From Collodictyon triciliatum (lineage: Eukaryota > CRuMs), in the NCBI GenBank assembly GCA_043381765.1, contig JBHJMP010000888.1:1-33168 (forward strand): a stretch of 33,168 nt of DNA. Direction: 5' to 3'. Under the pieces are notes generated by a model. It saw nothing but the letters and a program-made list of their open reading frames with translations. It searched no databases and was not told the origin of the DNA. The position numbers were made by a program, and so were the translations under genes. Shown here in pieces: positions 1 through 10,984 of the stretch (its first letter is position 1; each line of letters opens with the position of its first letter).

Positions 1-60
1 TTTTTTTTTAAAAAAAAAAAAAAAAGTTTTAAAATTTTTTTTTTTTTTGTGGTTGGAAAT

Positions 61-91
<31 letters not shown>
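1..91. repeat. A/T homopolymer tracts at left edge
   Basis: Alternating runs of T and A fill the left edge, ending in a run of about 29 T at 63-91. No coding signal is seen here. Together with the A-rich right edge it suggests that the contig stops in low-complexity sequence where assembly failed. The SWIB gene's stop codon lies about 65 nt to the right, so these tracts belong to its 3' flank. Confidence 0.8.
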
Positions 92-155
92 GGTGGCTTT
101 GTGTCGATATCCCATACTTCTCAAAGTCCATTTCGCGCAATACAAGACACTACGA

Positions 156-2192
156 CTATACCTCAGGTGGTTTCAACTGCTCGTCCAAAAGATTTGCAAA
201 TTTTGTGATGCTGATTTGTTTTGTTCCAAATATACCTTGTAACTCGTCGTCAAATACGATCAATCTATTGATTGTAATCCATTTTAAGAAAATGGTTAAA
301 AAAAAAGTAACATTAGTAATACAACTATATTGTCTAGAACATTTCATTTATCATCGAATATAAATAGAGAAGTACATAAAGGGGGAAAATAGGAAAATAA
401 ACTTGTTTCCCCCTTGATAAATAACGCAATAGCTTACTTTCGATTTTCTGGAGGCTGAAGGTTACGCTCCTTGATAATACTCCACAACTTCTTCATGATT
501 TGAAGTCTATCCATCGCCGAGGAGCCCAATAATTTCGAAAGCCTGGGCGGAATTATAATCTACCGAATGATGATGATGTTGATGATGATGATTAAACATA
601 AACTTAATAAAAAAAAAAAGATATATTGCAGCTCAATTATTTGGGCTGTGGTTCTTGTAGTTTGCATTTCGGTAAATATATTAATAGAAAAACTATGTGT
701 ACTTTTTCAAGCTACATTTTTTATTGTAATTTTTTGTAGGGATTTCTCGTAAAAAAAAAAAAAAAAAACCACTGACATCTTTTTGATTGGAAGGTGGGGC
801 AGAAACACCCTTCTCAAGGTCAGAGAGCATTTTAGGCTTTTTCTTCAAGTGAGTTTTATTTTTTTTTTAAAAAAAAAAAAAAAAACAATTTTAATTACAG
901 GTTTTTTTTTTCGGCTAAGCTAGTACCATTGAGTCCAACTACTTCATATACCGAGTGTTAATATGAAAATTTGAATACACAGATTTTAAAAAATATTACC
1001 GAATGATTCTATTCCTTTTTTAAAAGAAAATGTTTACCACTTTCTTGACTTCATACGAATCATCATAATCCGAATCATCTGTCTCTTCGTCATCATCAGA
1101 GTCATTAAAATTATATTTCTTTTTTGATTTTGAGCCAAGTGGAGTTGCCTTTGGTGATTGTTTGTTTACTTTCTTCGTAGATGGTAAAGTTGTAGCATCA
1201 GGAGCCTTCTGTATCAGGGAAAGATTCAAATAGGAAGATTTTTTTTAGTAAAAAAAAACAAAAAAAACATTCGATTATCTTTCATTAAAATCATATATTT
1301 CATAGCAGCAAATACCTGGTCAGGTGCTTTTGAGTCACCAGGCGTAAGCATGGGCGTAGGAGAAGGTAACGCTCCATTTGATTGGGTATCGGATGCCGAG
1401 TTGCTAGGAGATTTGGAATTCTGGGGAGATTTTGAAGGTATGGGACTCTGTTTTTTCGGAACTGAAGAATCTACTGGAGATCCTTTATCTATGACATATA
1501 TTTAAATGAACCAAACACATATTTGGTGATGTAAACATGAAAATGAATAATTGAGGAAGAGATATGAAGTAAAAATATAATGTATAATGATAGGAAAGGA
1601 CGTAAGTATGTTAGTAATGAATTTCATAATTGAGTGATATATGTGGTCTATATTCCTCCTTTTTTTTATTTTTTATTTTATTGATATCCTTTGTTGTTAT
1701 TGAAGTGAAACTTAGAAACAGAGCTCATACCCTCTAGTTTTCTCTTTAATATTCGGCTCTTGATAATATCCATACACCGGACTATTTCTTGCTTTATAAA
1801 AATATACTGATCGGAAAGGGACATCTTGTAGTGCCTCTCGAGCTTATTGATAATTTGGCCCACAGTTGTTTCGTCAAACTTGCTCACCTGGTAGTATAGT
1901 TGTTATGTGATTGAGTTTCAGAAAAATGAAAAAAAAAAAACATGCGTTATAAAAAAAATGGCAGTTAAAGTTCAACTGTGTCAGACACTTGGAATCTTGA
2001 TGTTATTATTTGACTTTTACACAATAAGGACGTTTTTTTTTTTCTCCTTCGAGACCTGAGTTGCCCTCTATCATACGATTTTCAAGATGAATAAAGTGAT
2101 TCTGTTGGGGAGAGTAACGTCCATTCACAAACCTCGATAAGCTTCTTTATTTGCGAGCTAATGTCCTCTTCACTTGGGCTGGCCGAGTTCAT
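156..2192 (-). CDS. DEK_C + SWIB/MDM2 domain protein (UAF30/TRI1-like)
   Basis: Seven exons on the minus strand: 2192-2133, 1887-1731, 1488-1316, 1208-1038, 842-777, 559-438, 264-156. The joined length is 858 nt (285 aa) and all phases agree. Residues 10-65 form a DEK_C helical domain (QIKKLIE, then a stretch with KFDETTVGQI and FIKQEI). Residues 73-190 are a Ser/Pro/Lys-rich linker ending in an acidic Asp/Glu run. Residues 210-285 are a SWIB domain (RLSKLLG, MKKLWSIIKERNLQPP, FDDELQGIFG). In known families DEK_C binds DNA or histones, and SWIB is found in SWI/SNF subunits, yeast UAF30 (rDNA transcription) and TRI1. The DEK_C-SWIB order is that of UAF30/TRI1, so I infer a nuclear chromatin or transcription role. 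The ATG at 2192 directly precedes the DEK_C domain. The last exon ends with TAG 12 residues after the SWIB core. A splice donor could be read just before that stop, so a slightly longer C-terminus is possible. Confidence 0.82.
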
Positions 2193-2448
2193 TTCTGTCG
2201 ATCTGTCTGATGTTCTGGTGGTTTCTAAGACGGTGGTGTTATTGACCACGAGAAAGGTTTAAATGAGAAAAGAGACCGTGTGCTTGAAAAAACAACTTAT
2301 TGCTCATATTCTCTTGTTGAGCTTGTTGTTTTTATCCGATCGGGCTGTTTGGATAAGCGGATTCGTATCCTTTCAAGGGGGTTTACAGGCTTTAAGCAGC
2401 AAATCACACAATACACTTTGAGAATGAACCCACGTCGCAGCAGAGCGC

Positions 2449-3566
2449 TCACAAGACAACGAGATAATATGAATTCAAGATAGGGTTTCTAGGATAATGG
2501 AAAAGAAAAGTGTGGCTCTTTTCATGCTGTGCGCCGATCTGGCTTTCGAGAAGGCAACACAGAACCAAAGGAGCAGATTGGTGATGAAGTAGATGAATCA
2601 ACATCAAAAAGTTGCATAACGGAAAAAGCGAATGGGAAAGAAGGAAAGAAAGTATCCATTTCAAGATTTTCTCGAAAATTATGTTTTCCTTGACCTCCTA
2701 TTTATTTATTTATTTTTACCTCTGTGGGCTCAGGAGGTGATGCACTATCACTGATGGCGGTTGATAAAACTATGAGGGCTTTCACTGCACAGTTTTCGCG
2801 CATGCGAGATAATGCCTGCTCAACCACATTAAAGTGGCAAAAGTGTGTATTCGACTGAAAGATTAGAGGTTATGCTGTGCAAGGTTCGCATGAAAGTGCG
2901 TATGGTAGAGAACGGATACAGACAAAATATATTAGCGGGATAGTGACACCACTAGAAAGAAATCAGTGATAGCGAATAGGCCATGGCGGGCAACCCAACA
3001 ACCTGATTTATTGTGTTGATATCAGGGGCCGAAAATGTGATGGGATTTAGTCTGAAAGATCAAGACTTTACATCATCAGGTATTTTTGAGTCTCGGATGC
3101 ACTCCTTGGATTATCATAAAAGAAATGCTAGGACGGATGGGAGTGGTTAAGAGAATCACATGAGGAGAAAAGGACGAGCTATCCATAGGACAACGAAAGA
3201 AATGAAATGCCTTGAATTTATCCTTATGATTCAATAGAGCAAATTCCAGTGTTAAAATACAGTCGACTACCCACTCATCACGCGTAAAATCAGAAAGAAA
3301 AAGGAAAAAAAATATTGGAAAACAATGATTTGATAGGAAGGGTTCTGTATATTTTCCATTTCCCACGAAGAGGAATAAAAAACCATTGAGGTAATTAAAT
3401 GATGGATGTTTCAAATGGAATTCGATGATTAAGGCCCAGTACCGGGTATTAAGTATAAAGTAACAGAGATTTTAACGGAAGAATTAAAGTAGACCCCGGG
3501 TTTGCACTTACCGTAATATACACGGGGATTAAAAGTAATGGAGCTACTTCCCATAAAACCTCTCAT
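2449..3566 (-). CDS. Unrecognised 165-aa protein
   Basis: Five exons give a closed 498-nt frame: 3566-3512, 3344-3176, 3051-3003, 2854-2720, 2538-2449. Intron ends are GT-AG, with strong donors after exons 1 (gtaagt) and 4 (gtaaaa). The intron-2 donor (gtcctt) is weak and was chosen because it restores phase. I do not recognise the family. The middle part (EWVVDCILTLEFALLNHKDK) and a later part (NVVEQALSRMRENCAVKALI) look like alternating helices and strands, loosely like a von Willebrand A-type fold (TFIIH Tfb4 or Ku). This is fold-level impression only. The phenylalanine-rich piece at the start of exon 2 may be intron. It lies head-to-tail between the SWIB gene and NUXM. The tail after exon 4 is the least certain part. 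Confidence 0.45.
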
Positions 3567-4104
3567 CTTTCTTTATGATTTATAAGAATATTTTATCTCT
3601 TCACTTTTTGACCTTTCTTTTTCTTCCATACGTATAAATGTAAAGCTTCAGCGGAACCATAAATAAGGCATATTGTGCACATTATATTTTTCATAGGCAC
3701 GGCATGGTTGTATTCGACTTGATATTATTTGTTGGGTTTTGGTGTATAGAAGAGACAAGAATGACAGTAAATCATATAACGATAAAGCTAACCACGCCGA
3801 CAAAAGAATCTAAAAGCAATCTCGATCCAAATGATTGTTAATAAAAAAAAATTAGTCTGAATAAGAAATTGAAGAGTTTGGAAGGATAGATTATGTAAAA
3901 TAAAAAATAATTTGCAGCTTTTTATTACGGCGTTTATCCACTTCACTTGCCAGACGGTATCCCTATGGTATTCTTGTATACGCACACGTTATATTTCTTG
4001 TTTCTTTTCTTCCGCCATCTTTTTTTTTTTTTTTTGGAAAGAGAAACTGTTTGACTATTTATCTTCTGGTACGCATACTCCACAGATCTTGTATTGGCAA
4101 GTAT
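3567..4104. other. Intergenic, no gene seen
   Basis: AT-rich spacer between the unrecognised protein and NUXM, containing a T run near 4019-4035. An ATG at 3660 on the minus strand opens only 16 codons before a stop, and I could not link it to the gene downstream. It presumably holds the 5' region of the gene at 2449-3566 and the 3' end of NUXM. Confidence 0.6.
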
Positions 4105-4576
4105 CTATGAGTCACTTTTGCGGGCATCGTGGATGCGCTGGCTGGTATCTTTGAAGGCAATCAAAAAGCCGCCCATGATTCCTAGAGCTCCAGAAACCCA
4201 CATAGTGGCTACACGGTGAGGTCGGCCTGTAGCATTTGCATGAGGAAAAGACAGAAAGTGATTACTATTCAAAGAAAAGTTTTTATCTTCAAGAGTCTCG
4301 TAGAGCATGATAACTGTCCAGAAGTATATCTGATTATGTGTTCACGAAATAGAGGAGGAGTGTTTTTTTTTTTTGAAATAAATAAATGCATAAATAGCAG
4401 AAACAGCGCAAGCAATTATGAAGGGAAAAAAGAAAGAATCGAATGGTAAGTGACAAACCAACGATGTAGCCATAAACGAATGAAGCTGCAGTCACGCCGC
4501 CCCATTTTTGATATTCTCCAGTGCGGAATTGCTTCACGACTTCAGTCCACTCAGGTTGCTCGTCTCCCAAACTCAT
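4105..4576 (-). CDS. Mitochondrial complex I 21 kDa-type subunit (NUXM/plant 20.9 kDa-like)
   Basis: Two exons, 4576-4459 and 4226-4105, join in phase 1 to give a 79-aa protein with TAG at 4105. Visible pattern: an N-terminal EWTEVVKQF segment, a first hydrophobic helix (about residues 24-40) around GGVTAASFVYGYIVG, then a second helix (about 48-64) with GALGIMGGFLIAF, and a basic tail. The aromatic/VV start, the two short membrane helices and the 'G-x-MGGF' glycine motif match the family of the fungal NUXM (21 kDa) and plant 20.9 kDa accessory subunits of NADH:ubiquinone oxidoreductase, which sit in the inner mitochondrial membrane arm. At 79 aa it is shorter than the roughly 105-aa plant protein, mainly at both ends. 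The assignment comes from motif recognition, not a search. The start at 4576 is the only ATG that gives the full first motif. Confidence 0.72.
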
Positions 4577-5372
4577 TCTTTTCGACTAGGCAGTGTTATT
4601 TATCTCAGAACAAGAGGGGGGAAAAAAGGATGAGGGAGGGAGAGAGAGTAAAACTCGATTTTGGGAGGGAGTTGAGGAGGACAACACAAAAAGAGCCCTT
4701 TTCAGCGAGGAACCCATGCAGCCAAGACTTATTCATCCTTCTCAACACTGAGCTGGTGGGCGCAACTCAATGGTTTTCCACCTACTTTCACAAGAGTTTG
4801 TGATTGAACTTCGTCGCTTGTCTTTTGATTCTGAATGCGTTGCGATCACAAAATAGAAAATTCAATGAAAGTATGTCAAATATCCAATTCTGGGATTTAG
4901 GTTTATTTATTTGATCAATTCTCAAGAAGCGAAGGCGGATTCATTCTACCAAGGGGTTGGCGAGAGATGAAGAGAAAAAGAAAGATTGGGGCAAGGGCAT
5001 TCTTAAAACACAATTGGTATGCAATTCAGATATTCAAAGTTTTTTTTTCCAGCCAAGAAGGATGGTGTGAAAGAGGAATGAGGGAGGATATAGGCAAATG
5101 AAAATGAGATAAAAGAGAAACAAATTGTGTAACATGAAGCTTCAATAATTAAGTGTATCCGGCCATCTTTGGATCGAATAAAGGAAAAAAAAGTGTATCC
5201 GGCCATATTTTCCTTCAAGCCCATCACACCCGAAACACTGAAAGGGAGAAGAGAACAAGGGCCGTGATAAATTGTCAGTACATCAATATTATTCGCCAAT
5301 ATCCAGACGAAAAGGGAGGAGGAAAGCGAAAAGGAGGACTTCAACGAAAACACACACACAAGTAATGCGCTC
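4577..5372. other. Intergenic, with a short duplication
   Basis: Spacer between the NUXM start and the channel stop codon. It is purine-rich on the plus strand (many GGA/GAAA runs). It contains a perfect 16-nt direct repeat, aagtgtatccggccat, at 5151-5166 and 5191-5206. Open frames here on both strands are low-complexity and I call no gene. Confidence 0.55.
5151..5206. repeat. Perfect 16-nt direct repeat pair
   Basis: The sequence aagtgtatccggccat occurs at 5151-5166 and again at 5191-5206, 40 nt apart start to start. The pair lies just downstream of the channel gene's stop codon, so it would fall in its 3' untranslated region. Confidence 0.85.
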
Positions 5373-8300
5373 CTAGTCATCGCTATCTGAAGATGAATAG
5401 ACAACGGCAGGCGACTTTGGAATGGCAGATACTGACTCTCCAAGCACTGAGTTTGTATCCAAAGGGGCAAAATCAGCAAAACTGTTGGCCATCAATACAT
5501 TCCCATCTATCGGTGCACTTGCATATTCAGATGGATGTCGCATAAGGAAGGTGCCGTCTTGACGCATGTTTGAGTCGCGTGTGTCCCCGGAACCAACTGA
5601 CCAATACGACGATGTGGATGCGTGCCGCTCCACCAGGTATGTCCCCAAGTTTGATGAACTGGGCATTCGAGGATGCGCCATCGGTTTTGTTAGCGGACGC
5701 TCGCCCGACTGATACAACGAGTTCATGTCTCCCCGCTCGTCTGTGCTATTTTCACGTCCCATGTCCAGTCGATGTTGTGAGAGCTGCACTTCAAGTCGCG
5801 GACCAGATATCCTCCTTGGCACCTGGCTTATTCTCTCATCCTGTGATGATTTACGCTCGCCACAAGTTTCGGCTGCGGATTGTACGGTATCTTTGTTTGG
5901 AAGTTGTGTGCTGAGGTGAGGTTCCTGTTCTGTCGAAGCCCTCTCTTGCATGACAGATGGAGTTGGCGTGATAAGGTCATTCAGGATGCATCGCGATGTT
6001 CCCTTCTGCGGGCCGATGGAGGCAGTAGCGTCGTCCAGTTCACCCCGGTCGCTTGTACCACTGCTGCATCCTTCGTTTCCGGAGTCATATGTCGGTGTAT
6101 GCAACGATGGTCCAGAGGCCTTTTCAGGGTGCTTCGTAGGGATGTTGTCGCCAAGGGCTGGGAGAGTCGGGCTTGCCACATCAATTTTTATTGCGATGGG
6201 CGTTGTTTGCTCGGTATTGTGTTGTTGTCCTTTGTGCCTGTTGTCTGCTTTGAGTTCGTTCCGGTGCGGGGTGTTTGGGACAGAGCGAGGAGTGAACTTC
6301 AAAACTGGGGTGGACTGGTCGAATCCCCCCGAGAGAACAGGGACTGGCAAAGGCAGAGGAAGTTGACCATTTGAGCCGGAGCGAACACCCTGGCTACGGT
6401 GAGCACCTGCGCTTCCAGGTTTTGATCGGGGTGACATCATGGACGGGACATAGCTTTCGCCTTCCGCCTTGCGTGCTGTGTCCACTTTGGCCGAGGGTGC
6501 TCTGGGGGAATGCACTGGTGGACGCGGTGGTCGATGTGCCGGCTCCTGTCCTTGGGGCGTGGCTGCTCGAGTTACATCCAATAACGAGACTCTGGGTTCA
6601 TTTCCTTGCTGCGGTGGGCTTGCTCCGACACTTCCTCTTCGCATGTTTCCATCGGCTCCTGCGACAATATTTCTACGGGAACGGCTTCGGGTCATCTGAA
6701 TCAGCCTCGGGTCGATGGTCGCAATTAACTCTCGCCGAATGGAGCGAGCATCCGACCCTGCCCCTGACAGTCGTTGTTTGGTTGAATGCGGGCTTGTGTT
6801 TGTGTTGTTTTCTGGTCGGCTGCGTGTGGCTGCATCTTTGGTGTTGTATGCTGACCTGGGGCGCTCATAGTCTCGCCGGCCTATGCGAGGAATGATATTG
6901 GAGAATAAGGACTTGGACAGCTTCTCCTCTTAAAGGGATGACAGAGGCTATCATCACTGCTTAGTGGTTTGAGGTTGGCAACAGAGATGAAATATAATTT
7001 ATTACCATCATCGATTGGGGCAGAGAAGCGTCGGTCTTCGTCAACACTGGTGTTTGATAGCGTCCGAGTTAGTGCCTCGCTCTTTGGAACACTGAGTGAA
7101 GCGCTCGGAAAGGATGGGATGTTTTTGTTCTATTTATTATAAAGAAGAGATAAAAAAAAACCGTGATTGCTATTACACAATTATGAAATTAGCGGTGGTC
7201 ATACATCTCAAAAGAAGAAAAAAACATGGCCTGATGATTATTTTAAAAGAATGGTCAATCATACGTTGGAACCCAAGAAAGGGCTCCTGGGGAAGGCTGA
7301 GCCTCCCATATAGGGAGACTTTGGGATAAATGATGGACGACTAAGGTCCACTGGGCGAATTTCAATACGTCTATCAAATGGTTTCTCTGTGTCTGCATCC
7401 GATGTAATCTTATGACGTCGTATGCAACGTTGGAGAAAATCTATTAGTTGACACCCGGATAGAAGAGGGGTTTTTCCTCCTTTTCCTCTTTTTTTTTTTT
7501 GTATAAAGAAATAATAATCACGAAATGACTTACAATTTCAGGCGGGAGAAACTCCGTTTCGATGCCTTCCTTTCTGAGTGAAGGCATTAACCGAACATCT
7601 GAACGTACCGAGGAATATTCTCCAGCGATCTTATCAATTGTACTGAACACGGACGGAGTCATCAGGAATCCATCCATATTTGCACTTCCTGCTCTAGATA
7701 AAGGTGGCATCTCCTGGTCAATATGCAGCGATGGAGGAGAATTCGGTGCTTTCTTAATCTTTGTGAAACGGTGCAAGATGGCATGGTTTCCATCATCTGT
7801 TTCTTGGCTGACATCGGGCTGATAGGGAACGAATGACGGCTTTGAGTGTCTTAAGGATGATTGGTTGGGGTCTGACGGATTAATGATTGGGGAGTCCACT
7901 TTGAGGCGACTGTTTGGTAAATAATTGTTTAAGCATCGAATTCACTTTTATTGCGATAATATAATGAAATACGGTAAGTTTTTGGTTTTGTTTTTGATTT
8001 GCTTCGCTTTGTTTTTTTGTTTTGCTTGTAAATAATTGACAAAGCCAATATTTCCTTAATATCAAACCTAGGTATCGATGTAATAGCTGGCGATGCTGTA
8101 GGGATGATGGATGGATCTGTTGTCTGCGTGCCTAGATCAGACAAATCAGCCTCTCTTAGTGCAGCTTGCAGCTTTTGTTTGATGATTCCAAGGGCTGTTT
8201 GTCTCATTTTATCATGATACCCTGCAATTCAAAGATATTTTGATATGAGCATACCGGTCGTGAGAAAAACGAATGGAAGAAAAAATAGACAGAAAAAAGG

Positions 8301-10984
8301 AGATTTTTCAACGAATAAATTTGATTAGGTATATTATTTGTGATTATGCAGCATTAATCAAAGGTACAAAATGATAGTAAATCTGGCATGGCAAGTAATC
8401 ATATATTACCTGGGTAGAACTGTAACACTTTATCAAAATCTTTCTTGGACAGAATTAGAAGGTCGCAGTAAGAGGACGCGCGAATGGATGCTGTCCGGCG
8501 GCATTCAAATCTGTACAATTCGGTCAGGTTTATTGGACAAATATGCGCGGAGGGTTTCAATAAGGGACATGCTATAACCAGTTGCACTGCACAAATGATA
8601 GTAGTATGCACTTACAATAGAGCAATTTCACCGAAATATTGATCTTCTTTTAGTTGACCAAATACAACGTCATCTTCTTCGCTAACAACATCCAATGTCC
8701 CTCTCTTGATAAAGTACATTTCGTGGCCCAAGTCACCTTCACGAATCACATATTCTCCAGGAATAGCCACGTGAGGTTTCAACAAGACCACAAGAGCATT
8801 CATAAATCCGGCGGCATCGCAATCCTTGAAAAGAGCAACCTATTGACAATATATATATACTTAGTTTACATCTGGCACGAATAAATTATGTTGGGTTTCA
8901 ATAAAATGATAGTATAGGATACATACTCGCTCAACTAACTCCTTGTTCATATATAAGGACACCTCCGACCGCAAAGTTCCGGGCATGTCCTTTAAGTGTT
9001 TATTTATTTATTTGTATCTTAGAATCAGTGCTGTTCTTTTCATCGCTTTTCACTTTATCAACGAGTAGAAGTGATGGGTAAAAATAAATAGTGAATTACT
9101 TTGAGGATTATGTTTTCGTCAAGACCCCCATGCCTGGACCAGAGAACCTCGTAATACTATTGGGGGCCACCAGCAAATTAGAATATAAAATGGATGAAGG
9201 AAGGAGAGCAAAGTCAAACGGTCAAGTTAGTGTGAATCCATCATTTACCTGTAGAATTTTCATTTTCAATCCCTCAGGTAGTCCTCTGTACTTCATATAC
9301 TCTTGAAGCACCTCAACCTATTACAAAAACCAGAAAAATGTAAAGAATGGATGTTTAGGTAACACAATAAATGCTTATCTACATTTTTCCCTAGGAAATA
9401 ATTTAATAAAAATTAAGAAAAATCAACCAAAGGAGCTGAAAAGGTACGTATCTGAACTGCACCTTTTGGCGATATCGCACAGCCGATTGATCCAGACTGG
9501 CCATGATGTTAGCCATATTACCAGAAACTGCAGCATACATTGAAGCGCCACTCAACATCACAAACTGTACCGAATTACACTTAATTTTTTTTGGTTTATT
9601 ATATTTATTTAAACGTGTAAAATCAACCCCAATAGGAATAATTGAATATTGAAATGGACAAACCATGACAAATATGTGCTCGATGTCTGATTGAGCGGTG
9701 ATATCACCAAATCCTACCGTAGTCATCACAGTGATGCAAAAATCTACAGTATTATAGTTGTACATAAAGGAGAGAGAGAGAGAGAGATATCCCTCATATT
9801 TAATTTTGAGAATACTTTTTCATTTGATGAAAAGAATATTATGGTATTCACATGTACAAATCTAACATGTATCGGTACTTACACACAGAATAGATGTACT
9901 GTTTTGATATAGGTTTATCGTCCAAACCCAGGTGACGAACCCATGAACCAGCATCGGGACCTTGTATGACAGAGAGCAAAAACCACATGCAGCCGAGCCA
10001 GTGCGCAAACACAACGACAAAAAAGAGCATTTTTGTGACACGAACCACACCAGGGTTGAACTGAAGGCTCTTTTCAAATCCACGAAAGATAGCCAAAATC
10101 TCTTGTAGCCGGGTAATTTTCGGAATTCTCAAGAGAAAAGTGTAGTAAGAAGGATACAGGAAGCCAATGGCGAGCCAGTCGAACGGAATATTTGTGATGA
10201 CATGAACAACAAAACCGCGACTTTTCCAGCATTTCTTGCTGATTTCACTGAGATCATCGATCAGAATACCCTCCCGGTAGAACGCAGTGCGCAGAGAGAT
10301 AAAGAGATGGAGGCCAAAGACCATGTCTGAAAAGCCATCCAGGGTTAGAATTCCGGCACTGAGAGGTGGCTGGAAGGCGATTTCAAACGGGATGGCCAAT
10401 ATAGTGTAGCAGGCCGCCAAGGCCGCAAGGATGCTTGTGACTCTGCGCAGACGCGACTCCGGGTGATGAACCTGGTGTAGATTGAAGACCTCTGCAGGCG
10501 AACATCCATTATCAAAGCCATCACCATCCGAGTTCCCGTCTGCATCTCCATCTGCATCAGCGTCTTCATCCCACGTACCAAAAAGCTCCACATCCGTAAC
10601 CGATGTGTTATAATTCATATCCTGCTTTTTGAGCTTGCTTAGTGCTGTCTTTGCCTTGCCCTGACCGGTCTTCCCTCCTGTCTTTGTTGCAGCCTTTGCT
10701 TGCATCTTGCCTTTGCTCTTGGCCTTGGAAAGAAGCGGCCGTGATGCTCCTGGTGACTTTGCCATGCTTCCCACCACAGTCACCTGCGGAATCCCGCCAA
10801 CTTCCTCGTCCTCTCCATAGTTTGTTCCGCCGATCCCCACACGTCCCGGGCGTAGAGCCCATCCGCTTCCTGATAAACTTGGTCTCAGAGTCGCACCCGA
10901 ACGCGAGCGTCCGCCAAAGGACAATCCACCCTGGGCTGAGGCAATAGTCGGCGGATTCGGCAGTTGAATCGGGTTCGACTGCAT
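5373..10984 (-). CDS. Voltage-gated-type K+ channel with cyclic-nucleotide-binding domain
   Basis: Twelve exons: 10984-9883, 9743-9664, 9564-9463, 9317-9249, 8989-8927, 8839-8616, 8510-8410, 8221-8068, 7909-7530, 7440-7265, 7129-7006, 6928-5373. They total 4131 nt (1376 aa) and phase is consistent throughout. Residues 1-178 form a low-complexity N-terminus with an Asp-rich stretch. S1-S6 span about 181-410. S4 (about 284-319) carries only a few regularly spaced Arg/Lys. The selectivity filter is TVGFGD at 376-381, which predicts K+ selectivity. A C-linker (SAVRYRQK, YMKYRGLPEGLK) leads to a cNMP-binding domain at about 473-590. Its phosphate-binding cassette has FGEIALL at 541-547 and RTASI at 552-556, so nucleotide binding looks intact. 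The remaining roughly 785 residues are Ser/Pro/Gln-rich with no domain I recognise. By family this is an EAG/KAT/CNG-type plasma-membrane channel gated by voltage and/or cAMP/cGMP. The ATG at 10984 opens the long first exon; an additional upstream exon cannot be excluded. Confidence 0.88.

Noticed and set aside
2655-2719. A 25-nt intron followed by a long hydrophobic last exon in the 165-aa gene
   Set aside because: The intron would be implausibly short. The acceptor at 2539 has a proper pyrimidine tract and also closes the frame.
3052-3072. A 20-nt intron (gtaaag to ttcag) with an extra exon in the 165-aa gene
   Set aside because: It is far shorter than all other introns here. A single 124-nt intron 3052-3175 gives the same downstream frame.
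5570-6895. Several long plus-strand open frames (114-174 codons)
   Set aside because: They are antisense to the GC-richer last exon of the channel gene, which closes in frame with eleven upstream exons. Their products lack domain character.
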